Source: Crossiella sp. SN42 (GTDB lineage Bacteria > Actinomycetota > Actinomycetes > Mycobacteriales > Pseudonocardiaceae). From it: DNA of 53,011 nt. Positions within the stretch are counted from its first letter, which is position 1. Each line of letters opens with the position of its first letter. This document shows, one piece after another, positions 37,251 to 45,207 of this stretch. The position numbers and the translations under genes were made by a program. Where the stretch lies: positions 1-53,011 of the forward strand of contig NZ_JAMHIV010000049.1 of the NCBI RefSeq assembly GCF_023897065.1. The letters run 5' to 3'. The notes beneath the pieces are model-generated. The model was not told the DNA's origin. It made no database searches and saw only the letters and a list, made by a program, of their open reading frames with translations.

Positions 37251-39602
37251 CTACTCGGCGATGACGTCGGTCCGCAGCCCCGGCGCCTTCAAGATCTCCG
37301 TTCGCGTGAACCGCTCCGGCACCCAGCCCTTGCGCACGTACAGCTCGGTCTGGTCGAAGTGGTGCGGCGAGGTCGGGTCCGCCGCCTGCGAGTAGGTCAG
37401 CACGGTCTGCGTGCGCGGGCCGTTCCTACCCAGCTGAACAGCCATGATGAAGCTGGACCCCATCTCGACCTTGCCGTACGTGCCGTCCGCCCCGAGCTTG
37501 GTGGTGGTCGGCTCGGTCACGTTGAAGCAGCCCTCGAAGCCGGTGCAGCCCTGGATCGGCAGCAGCTTGCGCGAGGGGATGTCCCGCTGCGCCTTGCCGA
37601 GCTCCAGCGTCAGCGGCAGGCCGAGCCCGGTCAGCCGCTGCACACCGTCCGCGATGGCCGTCTTGACCTTGGGTTCGGCGGTGTTGAGCGTGTGCGGGGT
37701 GCGCACCGGGTCCTTCGGGTCGAAGGGCACCGCGAACTTGTTCCGCAGCGGCACGATCCCCGCGTAGACCTCCCGCCACAGCACCGAGCCCTGGCTGCCG
37801 GTGTCCATCCGCAGGTCCCACTTGGCCAGCACCGCCCCGGCCGCGCGCACGTCCACCTGGGCGCCGTCGGAGGCGGTCAGCACCGGGTTGGCCTCGATCA
37901 GCCCGACCACCGCGTCCCGGAACAGCTCACCGGTGAGCGCCCGGTTGCCCAGCATGGTCTGCTGCAGGCTCGGCAGGTCGAACCCGGCCGGACCGAACCC
38001 GTCCGTGCCGTTGCGCCGCTGCTCCACCATCAGGTGGGACAGCCGGTCCCGCGGCGAGCGGGGGCCTGCCTGCTCGCCGTACATCCGCGGGTAGCCGGTC
38101 AGCGGCGCGGTGGCGTTGGTCAGCCAGGCCGACTCGTTGGAGTTGTGCACGTAGTCCGCACGCTGCTGCGCGGGCTGCTGCTTCGGCCCGAACACTCCCG
38201 GCGTCACCGCGTCCGGATCACTGCCCCAGCCGCACTCGGCCCGCGAGCCGTTGAGGATCACCCGGTTCGGATAGGCGGCCCGGCCGGCCGGGGTGTCCAC
38301 GCAGCGCTGGGCGTGCTCGTCGGTGACGTGCGGCACCAGCGAGGCGTCGGTGTAGTAGCTCTCGCCCTTGCTGTCCGCGGCGATGGTGTTGATGAACGAG
38401 GACCCCTGCACCCGGTGCAGCGCCTCGCGCACCCCGGCCACGTCCTTGGCCCGGCCCAGCGCCAGCTCCTGGTCCACCGCGCGCATGTTGTCCTCATTGG
38501 ACCCGCGCACCGCGAAGGCCGAGCCGGCGGTCCACCCGTCGGCCAGCACCGGCCCGTACCGCGAGCGGTACAGCACACGCTCCACAGTGGACAAGGCACC
38601 GTCCGCGCCACGCACCTGGACCCGCACGGCCTGCCGGGTCATCGGCTCGGTCTTCCCGTCCACCACATAGGAGGTCGGGTCACCGGGCGCCAGCTTCAGC
38701 TCGAACATGGTGAACCGCCTGGCGAAGGACACGGTGTGCGTCCACGCCATGGACTCGTTGTGCCCCAACGCGATCATCGGCAACCCGCTCAACGACGCAC
38801 CGGCCACGTTGAGCTTGCCCGGCACCGTCAACTGCGCCTGGTACAGCCGTTTCGGCCCGGCCCACGGGAAGTGCGGGTTGGCCAGCAACATCCCGCTGCC
38901 GTCCCGGGTCGCCGCCCGCCCCAGCCCCCACGCGTTACTGCCCACCGGCTGCATCTCCGCCGCCGCCGGCACCCCCGGATTCCCTTGTCCCACAGGCGGT
39001 TTCGCGTTCGCGATCTGCCCGGCGAAGGAGGACACCCCGGTCAGCTGGCTGGTGTCGTAGACGTTGCGCCACACGTCCAGCTCGGTCAGCGGCCGCACCC
39101 ACCCCTTGCCCCGGCAGGTCGGATCGGGCAACCGCTCCACCCCGGTCTCCCGCAACCGCCGGTTGAACCCGGCCACATACCCGCGCACGGTCTCCCTGGC
39201 CTCCGCCGACGGCCCACCCGGCGCCGCCAGCACCCGCTCCAGGCGCCCGGAGTCGTTGAACGCCTGGAAGTAGAGGTCGCTCTCCAGGTTGGTGAAGCTG
39301 CCGGCCCCGGTGTTCACCCGCCCGTCGGGCCCGAAGTGCGCCGCCCGCTCCCCGGCCAGCGTGGTCACGTAGTCGGCCATCAGGCACAGGTTGTCCTGCG
39401 CGTAGGCGTAGCCGAACCCGTAACCAGCCGACCCCATGTCCACCCCGGTGATGTGCGGCACCCCGTACTCGGTCCGCTGGATCACCGCCGCATACCGCTG
39501 CCCATCCCGCAAAGCCAGCTCCGGTTCCGCCGACGCGGGCGTCACCAGCACGGTGCTCGCCAGCGCGGTGACAACCGCCCCCAGTACAAGTCTTCTTCGC
39601 AT
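37251..39602 (-). CDS. Secreted penicillin acylase family amidohydrolase
   Basis: A 783-aa Ntn hydrolase precursor. Signal peptide 1-25 (MRRRLVLGAVV...PASA). The alpha chain starts RYAAVIQRTEYGVPHI. A self-cleavage site precedes the N-terminal nucleophile Ser222 in PVGSNAWGLG, and the beta chain carries PHFPWAGPKRLY and HNSNESAWLTNA (Asn). Relatives include aculeacin A and acyl-homoserine-lactone acylases; the substrate (lipopeptide, AHL, beta-lactam side chain) is open. The frame runs upstream, but ATG 39602 gives the signal peptide; its ribosome binding site is weak. Confidence 0.92.
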   Translation of the reverse strand: MRRRLVLGAVVTALASTVLVTPASAEPELALRDGQRYAAVIQRTEYGVPHITGVDMGSAGYGFGYAYAQDNLCLMADYVTTLAGERAAHFGPDGRVNTGAGSFTNLESDLYFQAFNDSGRLERVLAAPGGPSAEARETVRGYVAGFNRRLRETGVERLPDPTCRGKGWVRPLTELDVWRNVYDTSQLTGVSSFAGQIANAKPPVGQGNPGVPAAAEMQPVGSNAWGLGRAATRDGSGMLLANPHFPWAGPKRLYQAQLTVPGKLNVAGASLSGLPMIALGHNESMAWTHTVSFARRFTMFELKLAPGDPTSYVVDGKTEPMTRQAVRVQVRGADGALSTVERVLYRSRYGPVLADGWTAGSAFAVRGSNEDNMRAVDQELALGRAKDVAGVREALHRVQGSSFINTIAADSKGESYYTDASLVPHVTDEHAQRCVDTPAGRAAYPNRVILNGSRAECGWGSDPDAVTPGVFGPKQQPAQQRADYVHNSNESAWLTNATAPLTGYPRMYGEQAGPRSPRDRLSHLMVEQRRNGTDGFGPAGFDLPSLQQTMLGNRALTGELFRDAVVGLIEANPVLTASDGAQVDVRAAGAVLAKWDLRMDTGSQGSVLWREVYAGIVPLRNKFAVPFDPKDPVRTPHTLNTAEPKVKTAIADGVQRLTGLGLPLTLELGKAQRDIPSRKLLPIQGCTGFEGCFNVTEPTTTKLGADGTYGKVEMGSSFIMAVQLGRNGPRTQTVLTYSQAADPTSPHHFDQTELYVRKGWVPERFTRTEILKAPGLRTDVIAE

Positions 39603-39728
39603 GGAGGCAGTCAACCCGGTCACCGGATCGCCGCACACCCGGAGAAACCCTGGGACAGGGCGAATAACCACCTAGGTGACAGCCAGCCCGGCGAGCGGGG
39701 GTCCGGGGGCGGAGCCCGCCGGCTGGGG

Positions 39729-39749
39729 TGTGGGGGCTGGGCCCCCACA
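39729..39749. terminator. Short hairpin beside the att region
   Basis: TGTGGGGGC and GCCCCCACA form 9-bp perfect arms with a 3-nt loop. It lies just left of the larger tRNA terminator and may belong to it. Confidence 0.5.
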
Positions 39750-39759
39750 AATGCCAAAA

Positions 39760-39799
39760 GGCCGATGTGGCCCGCGTTTTCTGCGGGCACACATCGGCC
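39760..39799 (-). terminator. Terminator of the original tRNA-Pro gene
   Basis: Long arms GGCCGATGTG...GCCCGC and GCGGGC...CACATCGGCC enclose a T-rich loop, and on the minus strand a TTTT run follows. The position, 12 bp past the tRNA 3' end, indicates that it terminated the chromosomal tRNA-Pro transcript before the element inserted. Confidence 0.8.
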
Positions 39800-39809
39800 A
39801 ATCGGACTT

Positions 39810-39852
<43 letters not shown>

Positions 39853-40013
39853 GGAAAGTTGTCGCCGCATCAACCTGCCGAGATCGGCTGCTCAGCGGTG
39901 GTGCGCCTTCCACTCACGCCCGTGGTCGTTCGCCGATGAGCGGGTCGGTTGTCACCCGCTTCGTCACTCACCAGCTCTGCCGGCATCTGTCCGGCTTCCC
40001 GTGCAGAATGATC

Positions 40014-40043
40014 GCTGTAGCCGGAGGGGGCACCGGCTACAGC
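40014..40043 (-). terminator. Hairpin after the HTH-PP2C operon
   Basis: GCTGTAGCCGG and CCGGCTACAGC are perfect 11-bp arms with loop AGGGGGCA. It lies 36 bp past the phosphatase stop on the minus strand. The rest of 39,853-40,079 shows no gene. Confidence 0.6.
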
Positions 40044-40079
40044 TGATCGACGACGGTGCTGGGACAGGTGGGATCACCT

Positions 40080-40922
40080 TCACTTGCGGGCGGAGCCAGC
40101 CGCCGCGTTGAGCCGCACATAGGCCGCGGCCGCGTCATCGAACGCCTTCCCACGCGGCCACCTCTGGCCGTCCTCGTCGCTCTGCTCAGCCTGCCGTGTC
40201 CGCCGAATCAGTTCCTCTGGTCCCTCCTGATCCAGCAGGGACAGCAGGCCATTCCAGTCCAGCAGTCCGAAGCGATCCACCAAGCGCGTCGCGCCGTCGC
40301 TCAACAAGGCGAGTGCCCTGATCTGTCGAACTTCGGCCCGCCCAACAATCGATTCGTCTGCGGCGTCAGGATTGGCGCTGGCAACCCAGAAACCATTGGA
40401 TCGATTTCGGTGGTTGCGCATCTGTTCAATGAATCTCTTGAGTGCGAGCGCATGCTCTTCTGATCCATTGGGGATGGCGTCCATGTCGCGCCGATAGATT
40501 CTTGCGAAATCATCTTCGCGTGCGTCTGTAACAACCTCGATGTGGCTGGAGGATTGAAGTAGGAGAACTGAATCGGCGAGCGCAAGGTAATCAATCTCAT
40601 GATTCCCGATTCGGGCGATCAGCACTGTAGCGGATGGGGTTCCTGGGTGGTTCAGATCGCACTCGTCCTTGTGCATGTCGGCAACCGCTGATATCGAACT
40701 GCGCAACACCGACCGTAGGTCATCATGCGGAGAGGTCAGCAGGTTTGCTAGCAGTTGAGCGCCGAGTTGGTGTGAATACCAGGCCACGCCGTGTCTACAC
40801 CCACTATCGGCTCCGGCGGAACCTGCGCCGTCCAGAAGAACAGCAGCGCCCGGCACCACGCCGACGAAATCTTCGTTTGCGCGATCGGTTCGGGCTGACT
40901 CCGTTGCGATGCTGACCTGCAC
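40080..40922 (-). CDS. PP2C-family protein phosphatase
   Basis: A 280-aa metal-dependent Ser/Thr phosphatase. Motifs: RANEDF (16-18), VLLDGAGS (Asp31-Gly32), a mid-chain ALADSVLLL, ALLSDGATR and, near the C-terminus, KAFDDAAAAYV, so the metal-binding aspartates are all present. No membrane segment. The gene is AT-richer than the chromosome (about 50-57 per cent GC by eye in parts), a sign of separate origin. It starts (ATG 40922) 2 bp after the HTH gene and should be co-translated. A phosphorylated target is not known; no kinase is nearby. Confidence 0.85.
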   Translation of the reverse strand: MQVSIATESARTDRANEDFVGVVPGAAVLLDGAGSAGADSGCRHGVAWYSHQLGAQLLANLLTSPHDDLRSVLRSSISAVADMHKDECDLNHPGTPSATVLIARIGNHEIDYLALADSVLLLQSSSHIEVVTDAREDDFARIYRRDMDAIPNGSEEHALALKRFIEQMRNHRNRSNGFWVASANPDAADESIVGRAEVRQIRALALLSDGATRLVDRFGLLDWNGLLSLLDQEGPEELIRRTRQAEQSDEDGQRWPRGKAFDDAAAAYVRLNAAAGSARK

Positions 40923-40924
40923 TC

Positions 40925-41767
40925 TTACCCCTCAGTGTGTAGGTACATGGGCGTAACGAGATCGACCTTCAGGGGCTCGCGGGTGTCAAAATCGTACTCA
41001 GTACGAACAAGAGTCGAGAAGTTCTTGTCCCTGACCTCTCCGTACATTTCAGCAATCCTGGTCGACAGCATTTTGACGACTCCTAGGCTGCCCGGAGGGT
41101 GAATCCCTGTGAATACAATCAGAGACCCATCTCCGTCTGGGCGGTTCAGGCGACCAAGGTATGCGAAGTCGTACGGCTCATGAGGGTCCCGATCCCATCC
41201 GGAGCGATATGCTGCCCCAGTGGTGCTATCCCGGATAGTCCAAGGGCCATTTTCCTCGCGCTCAAACTGCAAGAACGGATCGGACGCGAGAACGGAGGCC
41301 ACAGGTTGGGAAATTCGTGGACCGCAAATCACGACCAAGTTGCCTCGGTTTAGATTGACTGCGCCGCCAACTGGAATGTGCTCAGAGGTGAAGCCGAGTC
41401 CTAGGGACTGTGCCAGCTCCCCAAGTTTCTGTGTGGCCGCAACATCCTCCATCGCAACAACGGGACGGCCTTGAATGGTGTCTTGCTTAAGCGGTGTGAG
41501 TACTGTGAAGGAGCCGATTCCAAGAAACGCACCTTCGGGTGGTGGCCCTGCGCGTCGAACCTGGTGAATACGCGCTTTGCTGAGGCCAACCTCTTCGGCA
41601 ATTGCTGCAAGGGAAACCCCTTGTTCGTTTAGCTCTTGGATCTTCCGTCGACGAAGTTGGGCTAGCTGAGTGACCTCCTCCTGAGCGGCATTCAGCCTGA
41701 CTGTGGCGGCCCTGATCAGCTCGTAGGGGTCCCCGATACGCGAAATTCTCTCAACTTCGTTGCTCAA
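40925..41767 (-). CDS. HTH regulator with C-terminal sensor-like domain
   Basis: A 280-aa protein. A long N-terminal helix (about 18-48) leads to a sigma-4-like HTH (GVSLAAIAEEVGLSKARIHQVRR, 50-72). A linker is followed by a domain from about 100 to 270 with RGNLVVICGPRISQPVASVLASD (Rossmann-like beta-loop-helix, 141-163) and FAYLGRLNRPDGDG...VFTGIHPPGSLGVV (201-231). I do not know this domain; ligand sensing is inference. It is first in a two-gene unit with PP2C and is divergent from the element's main promoter, which carries repeats it may bind. ATG 41767. Confidence 0.75.
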   Translation of the reverse strand: MSNEVERISRIGDPYELIRAATVRLNAAQEEVTQLAQLRRRKIQELNEQGVSLAAIAEEVGLSKARIHQVRRAGPPPEGAFLGIGSFTVLTPLKQDTIQGRPVVAMEDVAATQKLGELAQSLGLGFTSEHIPVGGAVNLNRGNLVVICGPRISQPVASVLASDPFLQFEREENGPWTIRDSTTGAAYRSGWDRDPHEPYDFAYLGRLNRPDGDGSLIVFTGIHPPGSLGVVKMLSTRIAEMYGEVRDKNFSTLVRTEYDFDTREPLKVDLVTPMYLHTEG

Positions 41768-41791
41768 CAGCTTCTCCTCTCCGGGGCCAGT

Positions 41792-41896
41792 CTAGCCCCC
41801 TAGACGCACCCGGATACCCCCCCTTGACACCGGGTGGCGGCGCTGCGTACCTTCTGTCGTGTACCCCCCCTAGACGAAACCGGATCGTCAAGGGGG
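41792..41896. promoter_or_regulatory. Repeat-rich divergent control region of the element
   Basis: A 20-bp direct repeat beginning CCCCCTAGACG and ending CCGGAT occurs at 41796-41815 and 41866-41885 (18 of 20 identical, 70 bp apart). An inverted pair CCCCCTTGAC (41819-41828) and GTCAAGGGGG (41887-41896) is nested with it. The first inverted arm contains the -35 box of the rightward promoter. These look like operators for a regulator, most simply the adjacent HTH protein (inference). Confidence 0.65.
41824..41853 (+). promoter_or_regulatory. Putative main rightward promoter of the element
   Basis: TTGACA at 41824-41829 is a consensus -35 box; TACCTT at 41848-41853 is a fair -10 box, with an 18-bp spacer. 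It points into the long rightward operon. Confidence 0.6.
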
Positions 41897-42405
41897 ACTA
41901 CTCGAACCGCTGGTCCCGTACCGGGCCAGCGATACGCAGCACCGCCGCTCACGCGGCATCAGGCGGTCGCCCCTAGTGCTGGGGCCAGTGCGCACGACTC
42001 CGGTCCTGCATGCGTACTCGCCACGTGAGATAAGGCCCCGTTTTCGGGGCCACACAGTGGAAACACGGTCCGGACGTTCCGCGGTCAACCACCGCGTCGC
42101 TGCGCAACCGCGAAGACCTCACCCCGGTGAGCGAGCGTGACCAACGGCCCCACACGGCGGGTCAGCGGCAGCACCAATCCGCGCAACGTCCGGCACCGCA
42201 AGGACACGTTTTCCCAGCTCACCACCCATCGCGGTGGTTGGCGTGTCCACCGGCCGGCATCGGCTCCTCAACGAGTCCGGCCCAGAAGCTGCCAAGCCCC
42301 ACCCGTGTTCGTGGCTTGCCGGTCGCGCACCACCGAGTTCGACGGTGCGCGATCGCGGGAGGCCCACGAGCCCCACCCCCAACTCGTCTACCTGGAGGTT
42401 TCGTT
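41897..42405 (+). other. Untranslated leader of the element operon
   Basis: About 500 bp without a convincing gene. It holds two hairpins: CGCTGG-CCCG at 41908-41918 pairing to 41922-41931 (one-base bulge), and GGCCCCG-TTTT-CGGGGCC at 42034-42051. A weak open frame is reported separately at 42137. It may be a structured leader RNA, an origin-like region or both; nothing in it decides. Confidence 0.4.
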
Positions 42406-42409
42406 GTGA
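42137..42409 (+). CDS. Doubtful small ORF, 90 aa
   Basis: A GTG-initiated frame rich in Arg and Pro whose TGA overlaps the next start as GTGA, the same geometry as genuine neighbours. Against it: only a weak GGTGA ribosome binding site, a looser third-position GC bias, and no recognised motif. It could be a non-coding leader. Confidence 0.25.
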   Translation: MTNGPTRRVSGSTNPRNVRHRKDTFSQLTTHRGGWRVHRPASAPQRVRPRSCQAPPVFVACRSRTTEFDGARSREAHEPHPQLVYLEVSL

Positions 42410-42702
42410 GCAGCACACCCACCGCCAGGCAGCTTCATGCGTTCTGGCTGGCCAGCGATGACGCCGCCGCGCGGTACAAGGAGGCCGCCCAGCAGGCCCG
42501 GGTTCTGGCCGAACGCGCCACCGCGCTGGCGCGGCTGGTCGCTCAGCACCCCAGCCGCGTGGACTACCGCGCCGCCTTCCGCAAGACCCTCACCGACTCC
42601 GCCGCCGCCGCGCAGCGCGCCCAGAGCGCGCACCGCAGCTGGCAGGCCACCACCTTCCGCGCTGACTCGGCGTGGACCAAGACCCAGGCAGGTGCCGCGT
42701 GA
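42406..42702 (+). CDS. AICE hypothetical helical protein, 98 aa
   Basis: An alanine-rich protein predicted to be almost fully helical (AARYKEAAQQARVLAERA, AAAAQRAQSAHRSW). No motif is recognised. GTG 42406 with TGGAGG 7 nt upstream; the open frame extends left but without a better start. It ends in a GTGA overlap with the next gene and opens the chain of coupled small genes. Confidence 0.7.
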   Translation: MSSTPTARQLHAFWLASDDAAARYKEAAQQARVLAERATALARLVAQHPSRVDYRAAFRKTLTDSAAAAQRAQSAHRSWQATTFRADSAWTKTQAGAA

Positions 42703-42968
42703 ACGACTTCCCTTACGTCCCGGATTTCCTCTCCTTCACCGAACTCAGGTTCGCCCCGGACGGCCTGTTCGAGGCCGACGTTGATGCGCTGCTGGCCGAG
42801 GTCACCTCGGACCTGGCGGAGCACCCGGAGCCGACCACCGCGGTGCAGGACGGCACCGCCCGCGCCAAGCGGGACCGCCGCATTGTGCAGCGCCAGCTTG
42901 GCGCGACCGTCCGTGTTCTCCGCGTCTACCAGCCGGTGACCGGCCAGGCCGGGACGGAGGCTGCGTGA
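42699..42968 (+). CDS. AICE hypothetical protein, 89 aa
   Basis: An acidic N-terminus (NDFPYVPDFLSFTELRF), then a charged helical middle (RAKRDRRIVQRQL). Unknown function. GTG 42699 overlaps the previous stop, and its own TGA overlaps the ATG of the DUF3307 gene, so all three are coupled. Confidence 0.7.
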   Translation: MNDFPYVPDFLSFTELRFAPDGLFEADVDALLAEVTSDLAEHPEPTTAVQDGTARAKRDRRIVQRQLGATVRVLRVYQPVTGQAGTEAA

Positions 42969-43405
42969 TGTCGACCGCCGCGATCACCTTCGCCACCGTC
43001 GCCCCGGCCCTGCTGGCCGCGCACCACGTTGGCGACTACTGGTTGCAGACCACCCACCAGGTTGAGCACAAGGGCTGCCCCGGCCGGTCCGGCTGGCTGG
43101 CCGCCGCCCGGCACGTCGCCTCCTACACCGCGGCCACCGCCGCGTTCGTCGGCATCGTCTGGGTCGCCTTCGGCCTGGACATCACGCCGCTGGGCTTCCT
43201 GCTCGGCCAGCTGGTCTCGGCGGGGACGCACCTGGTCATCGACCGCCGGACCCCCTTGCGTGCCTTCGCCGCTCTGCTGGGCCGGATCGTGCCCGGCAAG
43301 CTCGGCTACTACGACAACGGGGGAGCCCCGCACCTGGACCAGGCCGCCCACCTGGTGTGGCTGTTCGTCGCCGCGCTGCTGACCTCACTGGTCGGGGGTG
43401 CGTGA
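42968..43405 (+). CDS. DUF3307-like membrane protein
   Basis: A 145-aa protein. The pattern LLAAHHVGDYWLQTTHQVEHKG, an early His/Asp/Gln motif next to a membrane helix, followed by three more hydrophobic segments and the conserved HLVIDRRT, is that of DUF3307 proteins, which recur in AICEs and phages. Function unknown. ATG 42968 with GGAGG 7 nt upstream; stop and next ATG overlap by one base. Confidence 0.75.
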   Translation: MSTAAITFATVAPALLAAHHVGDYWLQTTHQVEHKGCPGRSGWLAAARHVASYTAATAAFVGIVWVAFGLDITPLGFLLGQLVSAGTHLVIDRRTPLRAFAALLGRIVPGKLGYYDNGGAPHLDQAAHLVWLFVAALLTSLVGGA

Positions 43406-43608
43406 TGGGCGTGCTCCGCTGGCTGACCACTACCGCCGAAAGCCCGACCTTGACCGCCAAGGCCAAGAAAGCCGCCCGGACCAAGCTCGATGACGTCGAA
43501 CTGGCCATGGGCAACGGGCTGCGCTGCCAGATCTGCGACAAGCCGCTGGTCAACAGGTCTCAGCGCTCCAACGTCCACCCGCGCTGCGCCCGGGGCGGAG
43601 GTCTGTGA
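43405..43608 (+). CDS. AICE small zinc-ribbon-like protein, 67 aa
   Basis: A basic N-terminal helix (AKKAARTKLDD) precedes a CQIC...HPRC set that could bind zinc. Unknown function. ATG 43405 overlaps the previous stop and TGA 43606-43608 overlaps the next ATG. Confidence 0.7.
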   Translation: MGVLRWLTTTAESPTLTAKAKKAARTKLDDVELAMGNGLRCQICDKPLVNRSQRSNVHPRCARGGGL

Positions 43609-43787
43609 TGGCCAAGCCCAAGCAACTGGTGCACGAGAGCGTCAAGTACAGCTGGTGGAACGGCAAGGTCACCATGGCCTGCGGCCTGGTGTTCGAGCCT
43701 GGCACCTCTGCCCCGTACCTCTTCGTCAGCGTGACCTGCCCCGGCTGCCTGGCCGCCCGGCGCAAGAAGTCGGGCTGGTGGTCGTGA
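43608..43787 (+). CDS. AICE small protein with CxxC, 59 aa
   Basis: Contains Trp pairs and a single CPGC knuckle near the C-terminus (VTCPGCLAARRKK), plus one Cys upstream. Unknown function. ATG 43608, one-base overlaps with both neighbours. Confidence 0.65.
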   Translation: MAKPKQLVHESVKYSWWNGKVTMACGLVFEPGTSAPYLFVSVTCPGCLAARRKKSGWWS

Positions 43788-44218
43788 TGGCCCGCCAGTA
43801 CCCGCTGCACGAGATCGTTCTTCCCTGGAACGGCCAGACCGCGTTCTGCCGCGGTCGCCTGGACGGCCTGCCGGTCTTCGGCTGGCGCGGACGCCCCGGC
43901 GCGGTCCCGCCCGGCTTAGCCACCTTCCGCCAGCTCCGCGCGGTCGGCCTGCGCCCCGGTGGAGCGGACCCGGTGGCCCTGCTGGTCTTCCGCCACCGCA
44001 AGGCATTCCGCCGCGAGGAAGTCTGCTCGCTCTGGCTGGTCGCCAAGGCCAAGCCGGTGCGGCCGATGACCGCCCGCAAACAGTTCGCCCTCGAGAAGGC
44101 CCTCGCGGCACTGCGCTTCTGCCCGCAATGCCGGCAGGACGCGGGCTACCGCCTCCCCACCTCCTACGGCAAGTGCTGGAACTGCTTCACCACCAACGAG
44201 ATCGGAGCCGCAGCATGA
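43787..44218 (+). CDS. RRQRL-motif-type zinc-binding protein
   Basis: A 143-aa protein. FGWRGRPGAVPPGLATFRQLRAVGLRPGG corresponds to the PxGLATRRQLRxxGLRPGG core of the AICE zinc-binding family, here with FRQLRA instead of RRQLRA. VRPMTARKQFALEKA and a C-terminal zinc ribbon CPQC...CWNC follow. The family is common in actinobacterial mobile elements; its role is unknown. ATG 43787. Confidence 0.75.
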   Translation: MARQYPLHEIVLPWNGQTAFCRGRLDGLPVFGWRGRPGAVPPGLATFRQLRAVGLRPGGADPVALLVFRHRKAFRREEVCSLWLVAKAKPVRPMTARKQFALEKALAALRFCPQCRQDAGYRLPTSYGKCWNCFTTNEIGAAA

Positions 44219-44424
44219 ACACCAGGCAACTGCCCGCCAGCAGACTCACCCACGGCACCTGGGTCCACTACAACGGCACGGACTACCAGATCACCGAGAT
44301 CGAGACGGAGTTCGCCGGGGAGTTCAACGGCAGCTTTCAGGAGTTCGACTACATGTTCTACCTGCGCGGCGGACCGCGCATCGGCGCGGCCTACAACGCC
44401 CTGTTCACCGTCACGAAGTGGTGA
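44215..44424 (+). CDS. AICE hypothetical protein, 69 aa
   Basis: A small beta-rich protein (GTWVHYNGTDYQITEIE...FYLRGGPRIG). No recognised motif. ATG 44215 overlaps the previous TGA as ATGA. Confidence 0.65.
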   Translation: MNTRQLPASRLTHGTWVHYNGTDYQITEIETEFAGEFNGSFQEFDYMFYLRGGPRIGAAYNALFTVTKW

Positions 44425-44431
44425 GGCAGGC

Positions 44432-44494
44432 ATGGCACGCCCCTACCTCCACTCGGCCCTGCTGGCCGTCCTTCGCGGCCACCCTTGCCGATGA
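44432..44494 (+). CDS. Possible 20-aa peptide
   Basis: An ATG frame reads MARPYLHSALLAVLRGHPCR with GAGGCAGG upstream. It lies in the 130-bp gap between two genes of the operon. Too short to judge by codon use. Confidence 0.25.
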   Translation: MARPYLHSALLAVLRGHPCR

Positions 44495-44554
44495 GACCAG
44501 CACAGCAGCCTAAGAACCACATCTCGACTATCCAAAAAGGACGGTGCCAGATCC

Positions 44555-44707
44555 ATGATGGTCGACTGCGACGCCTGTGACGGCCAGTACCGCGACCGCG
44601 ACGACCCCAACTACTGCGGACGCTGCTGCGGCTACGGCTACCTGGACCTGAACGACTTCAACCAGCCCGAGCGCGACAGCGAGCCTCCCGGGGACTGGGA
44701 CTACTAA
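44555..44707 (+). CDS. AICE Cys-rich small protein, 50 aa
   Basis: The protein has CDAC...CGRCC, a probable zinc knuckle, and a very acidic C-terminus ending GDWDY. Unknown function. Two ATG codons occur in tandem at 44555 and 44558. Upstream AAAAAGGA is a possible but distant ribosome binding site. Confidence 0.6.
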   Translation: MMVDCDACDGQYRDRDDPNYCGRCCGYGYLDLNDFNQPERDSEPPGDWDY

Positions 44708-44734
44708 CCACCTGCAACACCGAAGGGGCACAAC

Positions 44735-44899
44735 GTGATCACCATGAATTGCCTGGGCTGCGGCCAGATCCGGGACTGCGACGGCGCGGGCTACTGCGAC
44801 TGGTGCGCGGGAGATCCGGAGATCGACCCCCGCGCGGACCTCGACGCCTGCGAGGACTGCGGCGAAGACAGCTTCGACTGCGTGTGCGACGAGAACTGA
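44735..44899 (+). CDS. AICE Cys-rich zinc-ribbon protein, 54 aa
   Basis: Three cysteine pairs (CLGC, CDWC, CEDC) plus a final CVC in an acidic sequence suggest one or two zinc ribbons. It resembles the preceding small protein in composition. GTG 44735 with GAAGGGG 6 nt upstream; ATG 44744 is the alternative. Confidence 0.6.
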   Translation: MITMNCLGCGQIRDCDGAGYCDWCAGDPEIDPRADLDACEDCGEDSFDCVCDEN

Positions 44900-44988
44900 A
44901 CGATCGGCCCCGGACCGGTGGTCTCCGACCAAGAAGCCCCACCGGCCCGGGTCTCCCAACCGACACATGATCACTCAGGAGACCCCAA

Positions 44989-45207
44989 ATGCTACGGCCC
45001 ACCAAGATGACCGCCACCGCCCTGATCGTGTGGCTACTGCTGACCGTGCTGTCCCCGCTGGCAAAGACGCTGGCCATCACCGCCGGACTGCTCGCCGCAG
45101 TTCTTGACGGGATTGCCCAGGCATCTGCCCGTGGCCGCACCCACGTCCGCACCGCGCCCCACCTCAGCAAGCAGGCCGCCTCGGCCGCGGTGGGGAGCAT
45201 CCAATGA
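44989..45207 (+). CDS. AICE small membrane protein, 72 aa
   Basis: One or two membrane helices (ALIVWLLLTVLSPLAKTLAITAGLLAAVL) and a basic C-terminal tail. It could be a spread (Spd)-type protein, which in conjugative actinomycete plasmids are small hydrophobic proteins; this is inference. ATG 44989 with AGGAGA upstream; ATGA overlap with the next gene. Confidence 0.65.
   Translation: MLRPTKMTATALIVWLLLTVLSPLAKTLAITAGLLAAVLDGIAQASARGRTHVRTAPHLSKQAASAAVGSIQ

Noticed and set aside
37251-39602. Penicillin acylase gene as sign of a beta-lactam biosynthesis cluster
   Set aside because: No IPNS, ACV synthetase or other pathway genes are in the neighbourhood; the family has many other substrates.
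42119-42418. Minus-strand small frame in the element leader
   Set aside because: No ribosome binding site, no motif, and it overlaps the ribosome binding site and start of the first solid gene of the rightward operon.
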